Below, one piece after another: positions 9,202 to 20,137 of a stretch of 64,000 nucleotides of DNA. Position numbers and translations under genes: made by a program. Within the stretch, counting starts at the first letter, position 1. Each line of letters begins with the position of its first letter. Source of the stretch: Sediminivirga luteola (GTDB taxonomy: Bacteria > Actinomycetota > Actinomycetes > Actinomycetales > Brevibacteriaceae); the NCBI RefSeq assembly GCF_014639315.1, contig NZ_BMFY01000015.1, positions 1 through 64,000 on the forward strand. The letters are read 5' to 3'. Under the pieces are notes generated by a model, which worked only from the letters and a program-made list of their open reading frames with translations, was not told where the DNA came from and made no database searches.

Positions 9202-10044
9202 ATGCTCCGCTCCCTCGCCTCCATCGCCCTCGCGGCAGGTGCCGGATACGGCGTGGCGCGCACCGTCATGGTGCTGCGCGGCGCCCTGCCGGGAAGCGCC
9301 CGGCTCGAACGGCCCAACCACCGCGGTGACACCGTGACCCTCCTGGAGGGTCCCGCCTACGCCGCGGGTGCGCTGGCCGGGATTGCCGCCGGCACGGACG
9401 GCCGGGTGGCCGCGGCCGCCGCCACCGCCACGTCCTGCGCCGCGGTGCTCGGGGCGGTCGACGATCTGGCCGACCGCGGCGACTCCAAGGGCTTCCGCGG
9501 TCACCTGCGGGCCCTGTCCGAGGGCCGGGTGACCACGGGCCTGCTGAAGGTCGCCGGCATCGGCGCGGCCGGCCTGGGTGCCAGCGCCATCCTCCTGACC
9601 GGCGGCAGGCCTCCGGCGGCGCGCGCCTCCGGTGCGGTGGCCGGCGCGGCCGATGTGCTCGTCTCCGGTGCCCTGATCGCCGGCAGCGCGAACCTCGTGA
9701 ACCTGCTCGATCTGCGGCCCGGACGGGCGCTGAAGGCCGGCTACCTGGCGATCCTCGCCTCCGGCGGAGGGCTGCGGCCCGCGCCACTGGTGGCCGCGGC
9801 AGCCGGCGCCGGGGCCGCCGTCCTGCCCGACGACCTCGCCGGCCGGTCCATGCTGGGCGACTGCGGCGCCAATGCGCTCGGCGCGCTGCTGGGCGTGCAC
9901 GCCGTGCTGAGCCGCACACCGCGCAGCCGCGCCGTGCTCCTGGCGGGCATCGTCGCGGCGACCGCGGCCAGCGAGCGGATCAGCTTCACCCGCGTGATCG
10001 AATCCACTCCCGTCCTCCGCGAGCTCGACGCGCTCGGCCGGTGA
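9202..10044 (+). CDS. Divergent MraY/WecA-like polyprenyl-phosphate sugar-phosphate transferase family protein
   Basis: A 280-residue integral membrane protein, rich in Ala/Gly/Leu helices. It carries degenerate but ordered signatures of the MraY/WecA (GT4) superfamily: ERPNHRGDTVTLLEGPAYAAG (like the PxxGTPTMGG region), LGAVDDLAD with a following K (the Asp-Asp motif), NLVNLLDLRPG (like NAVNLTDGLDG), and MLGDCGANALGALLG (like the GDTGS motif). The superfamily transfers sugar-1-phosphate from a nucleotide sugar to a polyprenyl phosphate. Whether this member is active is unknown; at 280 residues it is shorter than MraY. It starts two bases after steB and overlaps murJ (GTGA at 10041). Confidence 0.65.
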   Translation: MLRSLASIALAAGAGYGVARTVMVLRGALPGSARLERPNHRGDTVTLLEGPAYAAGALAGIAAGTDGRVAAAAATATSCAAVLGAVDDLADRGDSKGFRGHLRALSEGRVTTGLLKVAGIGAAGLGASAILLTGGRPPAARASGAVAGAADVLVSGALIAGSANLVNLLDLRPGRALKAGYLAILASGGGLRPAPLVAAAAGAGAAVLPDDLAGRSMLGDCGANALGALLGVHAVLSRTPRSRAVLLAGIVAATAASERISFTRVIESTPVLRELDALGR

Positions 10045-11714
10045 ACGCCCCCGCGGGCATCGGCGCGGCCCGGCTGGCCCGGCTGCTCGCCTCCACCGCC
10101 CTCCTGGTCTCGGCCATCACCCTGGCCAGCCGGATCTTCGGCTTCGGGCGCTGGCTGGTGTTCTCCCCGGCGGTCGGCGCCGGCGGCGTGGGCACCGCCT
10201 ACCAGTCGGCGAATCAGCTGCCCAATGTCCTTTTCGAGGTGATCGCCGGCGGCGCGCTCAGCGGCGCCATAGTCCCGCTGCTCGCCGCGCCGCTGGCCGC
10301 CGCCGACCGCGCCACCGTCAGCCGGATCGCCTCGGCGCTGCTGACCTGGGCGCTCACCGTCACAGTGCCGCTGGCGCTGCTGGTGGCCGTGTTCCACCGG
10401 CCGCTGGCGGCCGTACTGCTGTCCACCTCCTCGGGAGCGCACGAGCCGGGCACCGTGGACCTGGCCGGGCGGCTGTTGCTGATGTTCGCCCCGCAACTGG
10501 TCTTCTACGCCCTGGGCGCCGTGCTGGTGGGGGTGCTGCAGGCGCACCGGAAGTTCCTGTGGCCGGCGTTCATGCCGCTGCTGTCCTCCGTCGTGGTGAT
10601 GGGCAGCTACATCGCCTTCGCCGCGACCAAGGACGGCATCGGCCCGCGTGAGGCCGGGCTCACCGCCGAGCTGTGGCTGGGCCTGGGCACCACCGCCGGG
10701 GTGCTGGCCCTCTCCGTGCCGCTGCTGCTGCCCACCCGGAACGCCGGGGTGCGGCTGCGCCTGAGCTGGCGGTTCCCGCCGGGCGTGGCCCGCCGGGCGT
10801 TCCGGCTCGCTACCGCCGGTATGACCGCGCTCCTGGCGCAGCAGGCCTCGGTCGTGACCATCATGCTACTGGCCAACCGCGTCGGCGGCACGGGCGCGTA
10901 TGTGGTGTTCACCTACGCCCAGGCGGTCTACCTGCTGCCCTATGCCGTGCTGGCGGTGCCGCTGGCGACGGTCGCGTTCCCGCGGCTGAGCGAACGGGCG
11001 CAGACCGGCAGCCGGGAGGAGTTCGCCGAGGCCGCCGCCAGGGGCCTGCGCACCATCCTGCTGGCCTCTGCCGCCGGCGTGGCGCTCCTGATCGCCGCGG
11101 CCGCACCGCTGCAGGAGTTCTTCCTGACCATCGACGCGGCGGGTGACCAGGACGGCGTCCCGCTGACGGGACTGGGCACCGCGGTGCTGCTGATGAGCCT
11201 GGGCCTGCCCGGGTGGGCGCTCGTGGCCTATGTCTCACGTGCCTGTTATGCGCAGGAGCGCTCGCGGTACGCCGCCGGCAGCACCGCGGCCGGCTGGGCC
11301 GCCGCCGTCGTGGCGTCCCTCGTGCTGGTCCCGGTGCTCATCCGCCTCTCACCGTCCTGGGGCACGGACGGACCCGCCACCACGGGGGAGGCGACGCTGT
11401 GGGCGCTGGCCCTGGGGAACTCCGCCGGCATGGTCGTCGCCGGTGTGCTGCTGCTGATCGCCCTGCGGCGGATCTCCGGAGCCGGGGCGCTGGCCGGAGT
11501 TCCCTCGACGCTCCTGGTCCTGGTGCCGGGCGCGGTGCTGGGCGCCTGGGCCGGCCGGACCGCGGGGGAGTGGCTGATGACGGTGCTGGAGTTCGGCCCG
11601 GCCGCCTCGGCGGTGCTGGCAGGCCTGGCCGCCGGCACGCTCGCCCTGGCCGTGGTCGGCGTGCTCGTGGCGGGGCTGCGACGCGGACTGGTGCACGATA
11701 TCCGCGCCCTGTGA
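10041..11714 (+). CDS. murJ: MurJ/MviN-type lipid II flippase
   Basis: A 557-residue polytopic membrane protein of the MOP exporter superfamily, with about 14 hydrophobic segments. Family features are ASRIFGFGRWLVFSPAVG near the N-terminus, NVLFEVIAGGALSGAIVPLL, and charged residues within helices. MurJ proteins flip lipid-linked peptidoglycan precursor. Many actinobacteria carry another MviN near the replication origin, so this copy may serve a different or additional lipid-linked substrate; that is inference. The start is GTG 10041, overlapping the MraY-like gene. A hairpin follows the stop. Confidence 0.88.
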   Translation: MNAPAGIGAARLARLLASTALLVSAITLASRIFGFGRWLVFSPAVGAGGVGTAYQSANQLPNVLFEVIAGGALSGAIVPLLAAPLAAADRATVSRIASALLTWALTVTVPLALLVAVFHRPLAAVLLSTSSGAHEPGTVDLAGRLLLMFAPQLVFYALGAVLVGVLQAHRKFLWPAFMPLLSSVVVMGSYIAFAATKDGIGPREAGLTAELWLGLGTTAGVLALSVPLLLPTRNAGVRLRLSWRFPPGVARRAFRLATAGMTALLAQQASVVTIMLLANRVGGTGAYVVFTYAQAVYLLPYAVLAVPLATVAFPRLSERAQTGSREEFAEAAARGLRTILLASAAGVALLIAAAAPLQEFFLTIDAAGDQDGVPLTGLGTAVLLMSLGLPGWALVAYVSRACYAQERSRYAAGSTAAGWAAAVVASLVLVPVLIRLSPSWGTDGPATTGEATLWALALGNSAGMVVAGVLLLIALRRISGAGALAGVPSTLLVLVPGAVLGAWAGRTAGEWLMTVLEFGPAASAVLAGLAAGTLALAVVGVLVAGLRRGLVHDIRAL

Positions 11715-11721
11715 CCTTTCG

Positions 11722-11742
11722 CTGTGCCCGGCGCGGGCACAG
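11722..11742 (+). terminator. Hairpin after murJ, possible factor-assisted terminator
   Basis: A perfect 9-bp stem, CTGTGCCCG (11722-11730) with CGGGCACAG (11734-11742), encloses a 3-nt loop eight bases after the murJ stop. There is no T-tract, so it would be a U-less actinobacterial terminator or an mRNA-stabilising hairpin. Confidence 0.5.
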
Positions 11743-11839
11743 ACGCGGCCGGGCACGCTGGGCGGGGCCCGAGCATCACGGGCAGGCAACGACTCTGCGA
11801 CGACCGGCCCTGGAGGCGCCGGAGGGTGCGGCGCACGGC

Positions 11840-11845
11840 TAGTAT
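11840..11845 (+). promoter_or_regulatory. Candidate -10 element ahead of the glycosyltransferase gene
   Basis: TAGTAT fits the actinobacterial TANNNT -10 consensus. It lies 33 nt before the GTG at 11879, leaving a short leader that contains a clear Shine-Dalgarno (GAGAGGAG, 11866-11873). No convincing -35 is visible. Confidence 0.4.
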
Positions 11846-11878
11846 GGCGGTAGAGGTTGTTCGCAGAGAGGAGTCCGG

Positions 11879-13051
11879 GTGTCCACCACGCGCATCGTCC
11901 TGGTGCTCGGTTCCTCCGCCGGGGGTGTGGGCGTGCACATCGCCGGGCTGGCCAGGGAATTCGCCGAGCGCGGACACCGCGTGGGCGTGATCGGCCCAGC
12001 CGAGACCGATGCCCTGTTCCGGTTCTCCTCAATCCCCGGTGTGAAGTTCGCCGCCGTGCCCATCCCCGCTCATCTGTCGCTCAAGGAGACCGCCGCCGTG
12101 AGCGCCGTGCGTGCCCTCGTCGCGGGATTCCACGCCGATGTCGTCCACGCCCACGGTTTCCGCGCCGGGCTGCTCAGCGCCCTGGCCATCCGCCGCATGC
12201 GGCGCTCGCGGCGGCCCCGGCTCGTCTCCACCTGGCACAACGCCATCCTGTCCACCGGGGCCCGGCGCCGGCTCGAACGCGGCGTGGCCCGGCTGATCGC
12301 GCGCAGCGCCGACGTCGTCCTGGGCGCCAGCACCGATCTGGTGGATCTGGCCCGCGAGCTGGGCGCCGAACATGCCGCTTTCGCTCCCGCCGCCGCGCCC
12401 ACGCCGACGTTCGGCGAGGACGTCAACTACTCCCTGGCGCGCCGCCGGCTGCTCTCCGAGCTGGGCCTCTCGCCGGACGCCATCCTGGTGCTCACCGTCG
12501 GCCGCGTCGCCCGGCAGAAGGACCTGGGCACCCTTCTGGACGCCGCCGCACTCTGGCGGCAGACGCATCCGCGGATCCACTCCATCGTCGCCGGCGGCGC
12601 CGACGCCAAGGTGCTCGAGCCGCTCGAGGCGCGGGTGCGCGCCGAGCGGCTACCCGTGCGATTCCTCGGCCAGCGGCAGGACGTCGCGGCGCTCAACATC
12701 GCCGCCGACATGGTCGTCCTGACCAGCACCTGGGAGGCCCGCGCCCTGGTGATCCAGGAGGCCATGCTCACCGGCAAAGCCGTCATCGCCACGGCGGTGG
12801 GCGGTCTTCCCGAGCTCATCGGCGATGCCGGCATCCTGGTGCCCGCCGGAGACGCCGAGGCCGTCGCCGACGCGGTCCGTGCCCTCGCGGACGATCCGGT
12901 GCGCCGCAGCGAGCTCGGCCGCCAGGCCGCCATCCGCGCCCTCGATTTCCCCGATGAGGCGCACGTCGCCGACGTCATCGAGGAGTTCTACGCCAGCCGC
13001 CCCGCGAGCCCTGGCAACCCCGGCAATCCGAAGGAGAGCACGACGCCATGA
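11879..13051 (+). CDS. GT-B glycosyltransferase, family 4 type
   Basis: A 390-residue glycosyltransferase. The N-terminus LVLGSSAGGVGVHIAGLARE has the glycine-rich donor/acceptor loop typical of GT4 enzymes, and a second Rossmann domain begins with LVLTVGRVARQKDLGTLLDA. The nucleotide-sugar binding segment is VVLTSTWEARALVIQEAMLTGKAVIATAVGG, with the E-x7-E pattern. Start GTG 11879 has a strong GAGAGGAG ribosome site. It lies directly downstream of the MraY-like and MurJ genes and overlaps a second GT-B-like gene (ATGA). The donor and acceptor are unknown. Confidence 0.88.
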   Translation: MSTTRIVLVLGSSAGGVGVHIAGLAREFAERGHRVGVIGPAETDALFRFSSIPGVKFAAVPIPAHLSLKETAAVSAVRALVAGFHADVVHAHGFRAGLLSALAIRRMRRSRRPRLVSTWHNAILSTGARRRLERGVARLIARSADVVLGASTDLVDLARELGAEHAAFAPAAAPTPTFGEDVNYSLARRRLLSELGLSPDAILVLTVGRVARQKDLGTLLDAAALWRQTHPRIHSIVAGGADAKVLEPLEARVRAERLPVRFLGQRQDVAALNIAADMVVLTSTWEARALVIQEAMLTGKAVIATAVGGLPELIGDAGILVPAGDAEAVADAVRALADDPVRRSELGRQAAIRALDFPDEAHVADVIEEFYASRPASPGNPGNPKESTTP

Positions 13052-14244
13052 CGCATCCCGGCCCGCAGACCGCCCAGCTGGACGCGCCGCCCGCGGGGGC
13101 CCGCATCCTGCACGTGGTACAGGACACCGGGGATGCTCAAGGCTCCCTGAGCCCCGTCGCCGAGCTGGCCGGGATCGCGATCGGCGCCCAGCGCGAGGCG
13201 CGCCTGGCCGCCGGCGTCGCGGGCACCAGCCGCATCGTGGAAGCCGTACTCGCGCAGGCCGGCACCCCCGAGGAGGAGGTGCTCCGCCTGGAGGCGCCCA
13301 TCGGCGGCCAGCCCTCCCCGGCCGATCCCCGTAGCGCCTTCACCCTGCACCGCGCCTACCCCTTCACGGACATCGTCCATGCCCACGGCCTGGGCGCCGG
13401 CGTGATCGCCGCCCTGGGCATGACGGGGCTGCCCAGGCGGCTCCGCCCGGCGCTGGTCGTCACCCTGGGCCGGGACTCCGGTGAGAGCGGCAGCTCCGTG
13501 CTGGACCGCTCCGGGCAGGCGCTGATCGCCAAGCACGCCGATGTGCTGCTTGGCTCCACCGCCGGGATCACCGAGGCTTTCGCGGACCAGGTGCCGATCA
13601 CCCGCCGGGCGCCGCTGCTGCGGCCGGAGGACCCGCCGGCCCCGCTGGTACCCCGCAAGGACCGGTCCACCGTCCGGCGGGAACTCGGGCTGGGCGAGGA
13701 CACCTGGCTGATCGCCGCGCCGATCGCGCTGCAGGACTCCACCGCGCTGACCACGATCGTCGACGCCAGCCGCCTGGTGGGCAAGGGGCGCGTGGGGCGC
13801 AGCGCCGTGCTCGCCCTGACGGGCACCGGATCCGAGCGCAGCACGATCGCCCGGGAGTTCGCCACCCGCCGCGACTTCTCCCTGGTGCTGCCCGAGCCAG
13901 CGGACCAGCCCAGCGTGCTGGCCGCCGCGGACGTGGTCATCGCCTCCGAGCGGATGTCCGGCGTGGATGGGGACGCGCTGCTCCAGCTCGGCCGCCCCGC
14001 CATCGGGATCGGCACCCGCAAGCTCGGCGCGCTGCTGGGCGACGAACTCGTCCTGGTCCCGGAGGACGACACCGATGCGCTCGTCAAGGCGGTCCACCTG
14101 CTGCTGGACGACCCCATCGCCCGCGGCCGCATGGGGCACGCGGCGAAACGCCGCGTCAGCGCCTCGAACCCCGCCGAAACCGCTGCCACGGAGCTGCTGG
14201 ACGCCTATGCGGCGGCCCTGAGGAACCGCCGCGCCGGCCGCTGA
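13048..14244 (+). CDS. Second GT-B-like protein, probably a divergent glycosyltransferase
   Basis: A 398-residue protein with the same layout as its upstream neighbour: an N-terminal sensor-like segment ILHVVQDTGDAQGSLSPVAE, VHAHGLGAGVIAALGM (compare VHAHGFRAGLLSALAI in the neighbour), and a C-terminal Rossmann half with VLAAADVVIASERMSGVDGDALLQLGRP. The second conserved Glu of the GT4 donor site is not clearly present, so it could be inactive or a partner subunit. It starts in an ATGA overlap with the upstream glycosyltransferase, so the two should be made together. Confidence 0.7.
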   Translation: MTHPGPQTAQLDAPPAGARILHVVQDTGDAQGSLSPVAELAGIAIGAQREARLAAGVAGTSRIVEAVLAQAGTPEEEVLRLEAPIGGQPSPADPRSAFTLHRAYPFTDIVHAHGLGAGVIAALGMTGLPRRLRPALVVTLGRDSGESGSSVLDRSGQALIAKHADVLLGSTAGITEAFADQVPITRRAPLLRPEDPPAPLVPRKDRSTVRRELGLGEDTWLIAAPIALQDSTALTTIVDASRLVGKGRVGRSAVLALTGTGSERSTIAREFATRRDFSLVLPEPADQPSVLAAADVVIASERMSGVDGDALLQLGRPAIGIGTRKLGALLGDELVLVPEDDTDALVKAVHLLLDDPIARGRMGHAAKRRVSASNPAETAATELLDAYAAALRNRRAGR

Positions 14245-14274
14245 GGACGCCGGTTCCGGACTGGTCCGCGATGG

Positions 14275-14280
14275 TATAGT
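14275..14280 (+). promoter_or_regulatory. -10 element of a probable leaderless pyrG promoter
   Basis: TATAGT, a strong -10 hexamer, ends 8 nt before the GTG of pyrG, so transcription would begin at or very near the start codon. GAAGG at 14281-14285 could also act as a ribosome site for readthrough transcripts from upstream. No clear -35 is seen. Confidence 0.5.
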
Positions 14281-14282
14281 GA

Positions 14283-16757
<2,475 letters not shown>

Positions 16758-16761
<4 letters not shown>

Positions 16762-17849
16762 CCGGCCCGACGCCCTCCGCTGGCTCCGCAGACGCCGCGA
16801 CGGGCACTGCCCGGGACCTCGCCGTGCGCAGCCGGGACGAGGCCGCCGCAGACGGCACCGGCGAGGCCCGGGCGGGGAGCTCCGGCGGGAGCCGCGCCGG
16901 AACTCCCGGTCAGCAGGACCTGCCGGCGTCCATGGCGGAGCAGCTGCAAGGGTACCTGCAGCATCTGCGATTCGAACGGGGCCTCTCCGTCAACACCCTG
17001 AGCGCCTACCGCGCCGATCTGCGCCGCTACGGTGCCTGGCTGCATGCCCGCGGGGTGGACGATCTGGCCGAGGTGCACCCCAGCGACGTGGCCGCCTACG
17101 CTGCCGCGCTGGCACAGGGGCACGACGGCCTGCCGCGGCTGGCGACCCGATCGGTGAGCCGCAGCGTGACCTCCGTGCGGCGGCTGCACCGCTTCCTCGC
17201 CGAGGAAGGAATCACCGCCCAGGACCCCGCCGCCGACACCGCCCCGCCGCGTGAGGGCCTGCGCCTGCCGAAGGCGCTCGGCATCGACGAGACGATCCGG
17301 CTGGTGGAGGCCATCGGCGGTGAGGAACCCGCTCGGTTGCGGGGGCGAGCCCTGCTGGAGCTGCTCTATGCCTCCGGCGCGCGCATCTCCGAGGCGGTGG
17401 GCGCCGACGTCGATGATCTCGACCTGACCGAGGGCCTGGTGCGGCTTTACGGCAAGGGCGGCAAGGAACGGCTCGTGCCGGTCGGCGGGCAGGCGGTGGC
17501 GGCGCTCGACGCCTGGCTGGTCCGGGGAAGGCCGGCCTTCGCGGCCCGGCAGCGCGGAACCCAGCGCGCCGGGGCGCTGTTCCTCAACGCCCGCGGGGGG
17601 CGGCTGAGCCGGCAGAGCGCCTGGAAGCTGATCAAGGAGGCCGCCGGGCTGGCCGGCATCACCGCCGAGGTCTCCCCGCACACGTTGCGGCACTCCTTCG
17701 CCACGCATCTGCTCCAGGGCGGTGCGGACGTCCGCGTCGTGCAGGAACTCCTGGGCCACGCCTCGGTGACGACGACGCAGATCTACACCAAGGTCAGTCA
17801 GGATGCCTTGCTGGAGGTCTACGCCACGGCTCACCCGCGGGCGCGCTGA
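16758..17849 (+). CDS. xerD: Tyrosine recombinase XerD
   Basis: A 363-residue site-specific recombinase that with XerC resolves chromosome dimers at dif. A SAM-like N-terminal domain ([20 protein letters not shown]) precedes the catalytic domain, which shows the conserved Arg in [10 protein letters not shown], Lys in [10 protein letters not shown], HxxR in [15 protein letters not shown], His in [10 protein letters not shown], and the nucleophile Tyr in QIYT. The first ~55 residues (Ala/Gly/Thr-rich) are extra compared with usual XerD (~300 residues), so an internal start such as Met at ~59 is possible. It overlaps the NUDIX gene in a GTGA. Confidence 0.93.
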
Positions 17850-18050
17850 CCGGCCACCACTCGCTGTCCAGACGCCCTCTCCGCTGAGCGGACCCGGGGG
17901 CGCGCACAGGCTTCCGCCGCCTCTGCCACTGCCGAAAGCCCGCGCACGGCGTACCCGCGCGGGCGGAGGCCTCGACTTCTCCGGTGGTGGGGTGCGTCAG
18001 CCGGGCGCGGTGTAGGAGGGGCGTGCGTCAACCGGGCGTGGTGCCGGAGA

Positions 18051-18144
18051 GTCACGTGACAGGACCACATCGTAGTGACGGGACACCACCGTCTACGGTG
18101 TCGTTTTGTCACTAGCGTGTGGTTCTGTCACTTGGGTGTGGTTT
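18051..18144. promoter_or_regulatory. Cluster of direct and inverted repeats upstream of parA
   Basis: This lies in the ~390-nt gap between xerD and parA. Two tandem 19-bp units start at 18107 and 18126 (TGTCACTNGNGTGTGGTTN, 16 of 19 positions identical). An inverted copy of the unit lies at 18062-18080 (14 of 19). The outer arms GTGACAGGACCACA (18056-18069) and TGTGGTTCTGTCAC (18118-18131) are inverted repeats with one mismatch. A GTCACGTGAC palindrome lies at 18051-18060, and GACACC...GGTGTC sits near the centre. The sites are ~100-180 nt upstream of parA and look like operators or a protein-assembly site. The remaining part of the gap (17850-18050, 18145-18239) shows only a possible -10 TACGCT at 18201. 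Confidence 0.6.
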
Positions 18145-18239
18145 CGTCGCGCGCCGGCGTAGCCAGTGTTTCCCGGCCGCCTCCGGTGCCTTCGCCGGTA
18201 TACGCTAGAGCGTGGAACGTCTACTGTGAGGAACGATCA

Positions 18240-19136
18240 TTGACTCAGGAAGTGCGCCAGGGAAAGCAGGAGGAACTGGGTCTCGGTGAGGTCGAGCGCA
18301 CCGGTCCCACCGGGCGCCCGCTGCGGGACTTCCCGGAGCCGCCGCCCCTCGACGGGCACGGCCCGGCGCGCATCATCGCGATGGTCAATCAGAAGGGCGG
18401 GGTCGGCAAGACCACCTCCACCATCAACCTGGGCGCCGCGCTGGCCGGGTACGGCCGCCGCGTCCTGCTGGTCGATTTCGACCCCCAGGGCGCACTCTCC
18501 GTGGGCCTGGGCATCAACCCGCATGAGATCGAGCTGAGCGTGTACAACGTGCTCATGAGCTCCCGCGTGGCCGCCAGCGACGTGATCGTGCCCAGCGGCA
18601 TCGAGGACATCGACATCCTCCCGGCGAACATCGACCTCTCCGCGGCGGAGGTGCAGCTGGTCGGCGAGGTGGCCCGCGAGCAGGTGCTGCTGCGGGCGCT
18701 GCAGCCGGTCAGCGACGACTACGACGTGATCCTGATCGACTGCCAGCCCTCACTGGGACTGCTCACCGTGAACGCCCTGACCGCCGCCCACGGCGTGATC
18801 ATCCCCCTGGAGACCGAGTTCTTCGCGCTGCGCGGCGTGGCGCTGCTGGTGGAGACCATCGAGAAGGTCCAGGACCGGCTCAACCCGGCCCTGGAGATCG
18901 ACGGCATCCTGGCCACCATGTTCGACTCCCGCACGCTGCATTCCCGCGAGGTCATCGACCGGGTGATCGAAGCCTTCGGCGAACGTGTCTTCGACACGGT
19001 CATCTCCCGCACCGTCAAGTTCCCGGACGCCTCCGTCGCCGCCGAGCCGATCACCTCCTTCGCCCCGCGGCACGCCGGTGCCGAGGCCTATCGCCAGCTG
19101 GCGCGCGAGCTCATCGCGCGCGGCGGGGCGCCCTGA
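18240..19136 (+). CDS. ParA/Soj-family ATPase of the scpAB operon
   Basis: A 298-residue P-loop ATPase. The deviant Walker A motif is NQKGGVGKTTSTINLGAALA; further motifs are VDFDPQGALS and ILIDCQPSLGLLTVNAL. It corresponds to the ParA-like gene that precedes scpA and scpB in actinobacteria (Rv1708 position), distinct from the chromosomal parAB pair near the origin; no parB follows. TTG 18240 is chosen because GAGGAA lies 7 nt upstream and the protein then begins MTQEVRQGK. The open frame extends further up, through the repeat cluster, with no good ribosome site. Confidence 0.88.
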   Translation: MTQEVRQGKQEELGLGEVERTGPTGRPLRDFPEPPPLDGHGPARIIAMVNQKGGVGKTTSTINLGAALAGYGRRVLLVDFDPQGALSVGLGINPHEIELSVYNVLMSSRVAASDVIVPSGIEDIDILPANIDLSAAEVQLVGEVAREQVLLRALQPVSDDYDVILIDCQPSLGLLTVNALTAAHGVIIPLETEFFALRGVALLVETIEKVQDRLNPALEIDGILATMFDSRTLHSREVIDRVIEAFGERVFDTVISRTVKFPDASVAAEPITSFAPRHAGAEAYRQLARELIARGGAP

Positions 19137-19150
19137 GCCCGGAGACCTCT

Positions 19151-20137
19151 GTGGCCGCCATGGAGTCAGGCACTCCCGCGCCCGCATCGGCGCCTGCTCC
19201 TGTGCCCGAGCCGGGCGCCACGGTACCCGAGCGCGGGAACACCGGCGTGGGGAGCGGGCAGGCGGCGCCGGATGGGACGGCGGACACCCCGGAGGGCAAG
19301 ACAGACACCCCGGAGGAGAGCGGCTTCCACGTCGCCCTGGAGAACTTCAACGGCCCGTTCGACCTGCTGCTCACCCTGATCGGCCGGCGGAAGCTCGACA
19401 TCACCGAGGTGGCGCTGGCCGAGGTCACCGACGAGTTCATCGGCTATGTGCGGTGGCTGCACGAACGGTACGGCGAGGATCCCAAGGCGGGCGTGCGCGC
19501 CCTCGACGAGATCAGTGAATTCCTGCTGGTCGCCGCCACGTTGCTGGACCTGAAGGCGGCCCGGCTGCTGCCCTCCGGGGAGGTCGAGGACGAGGAGGAC
19601 ATCGCGCTGCTGGAGGCGCGGGACCTGCTCTTCGCCCGGCTGCTGCAGTACCGCGCCTACAAGAGCGTCTCGGCGGTGCTGTTCGAACGCTGGGAGCAGG
19701 CGCAGCTGGCAGTGCCGCGGCGTGTACCGCCGGATCCGGCGGTGGCACGCGCGCTGCCGGAACTGGTATTCACCGCGACCCCGGCCCTGCTCGCCGCCCT
19801 GGCCGCGGGACTGTTCTCCCGCCCTCCGGCGCCGGAGCCGGAGGTGGGGGTGAGCCATCTGCACGGCTCGCCGGTCTCGGTGCGGGAGGAGTCCCTGGAG
19901 ATCTCGCGCCGGCTGGCCTTCGCCCCCTCCGAGGGACTGGACTTCCGCGAGCTGATCGCCGATGCGGGTGATCGCCTGACGGTGGTGGTGAGGTTCCTGG
20001 CGCTGCTGGAGCTGTACCGTGCCTCGGTGATCGCCTTCGAGCAGGACTCGCCGCTGGGCTCGCTGCGGGTGCGGCGCGTGGGCGAGCTGACGCAGGAGCA
20101 GGCGGACCGGATGGAGGAGTTCGAGGCCGATGAGTGA
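19151..20137 (+). CDS. scpA: Segregation and condensation protein A (ScpA)
   Basis: A 328-residue kleisin subunit that joins Smc and ScpB in the bacterial condensin. After an Ala/Pro/Thr-rich N-terminus of ~55 residues, the kleisin domain begins FHVALENFNGPFDLLLTLIG and continues with RKLDITEVALAEVTDEFI and ISEFLLVAATLLDLKAARLL. The C-terminal winged helix ends in LLELYRASVIAFEQDSPLG. The start is uncertain: GTG 19151 gives the full frame, and an ATG four codons in is possible. It overlaps scpB by 8 nt. Confidence 0.92.
   Translation: MAAMESGTPAPASAPAPVPEPGATVPERGNTGVGSGQAAPDGTADTPEGKTDTPEESGFHVALENFNGPFDLLLTLIGRRKLDITEVALAEVTDEFIGYVRWLHERYGEDPKAGVRALDEISEFLLVAATLLDLKAARLLPSGEVEDEEDIALLEARDLLFARLLQYRAYKSVSAVLFERWEQAQLAVPRRVPPDPAVARALPELVFTATPALLAALAAGLFSRPPAPEPEVGVSHLHGSPVSVREESLEISRRLAFAPSEGLDFRELIADAGDRLTVVVRFLALLELYRASVIAFEQDSPLGSLRVRRVGELTQEQADRMEEFEADE

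Noticed and set aside
11857-12957. A 366-codon plus-strand frame overlapping the first glycosyltransferase
   Set aside because: Arg/Pro/Gly-rich shadow frame; the glycosyltransferase frame has the ribosome site and motifs.
18240-18300. parA starting at 18075 within the repeat cluster
   Set aside because: The extra N-terminus would have no family counterpart and no ribosome site; TTG 18240 has GAGGAA at a good distance.
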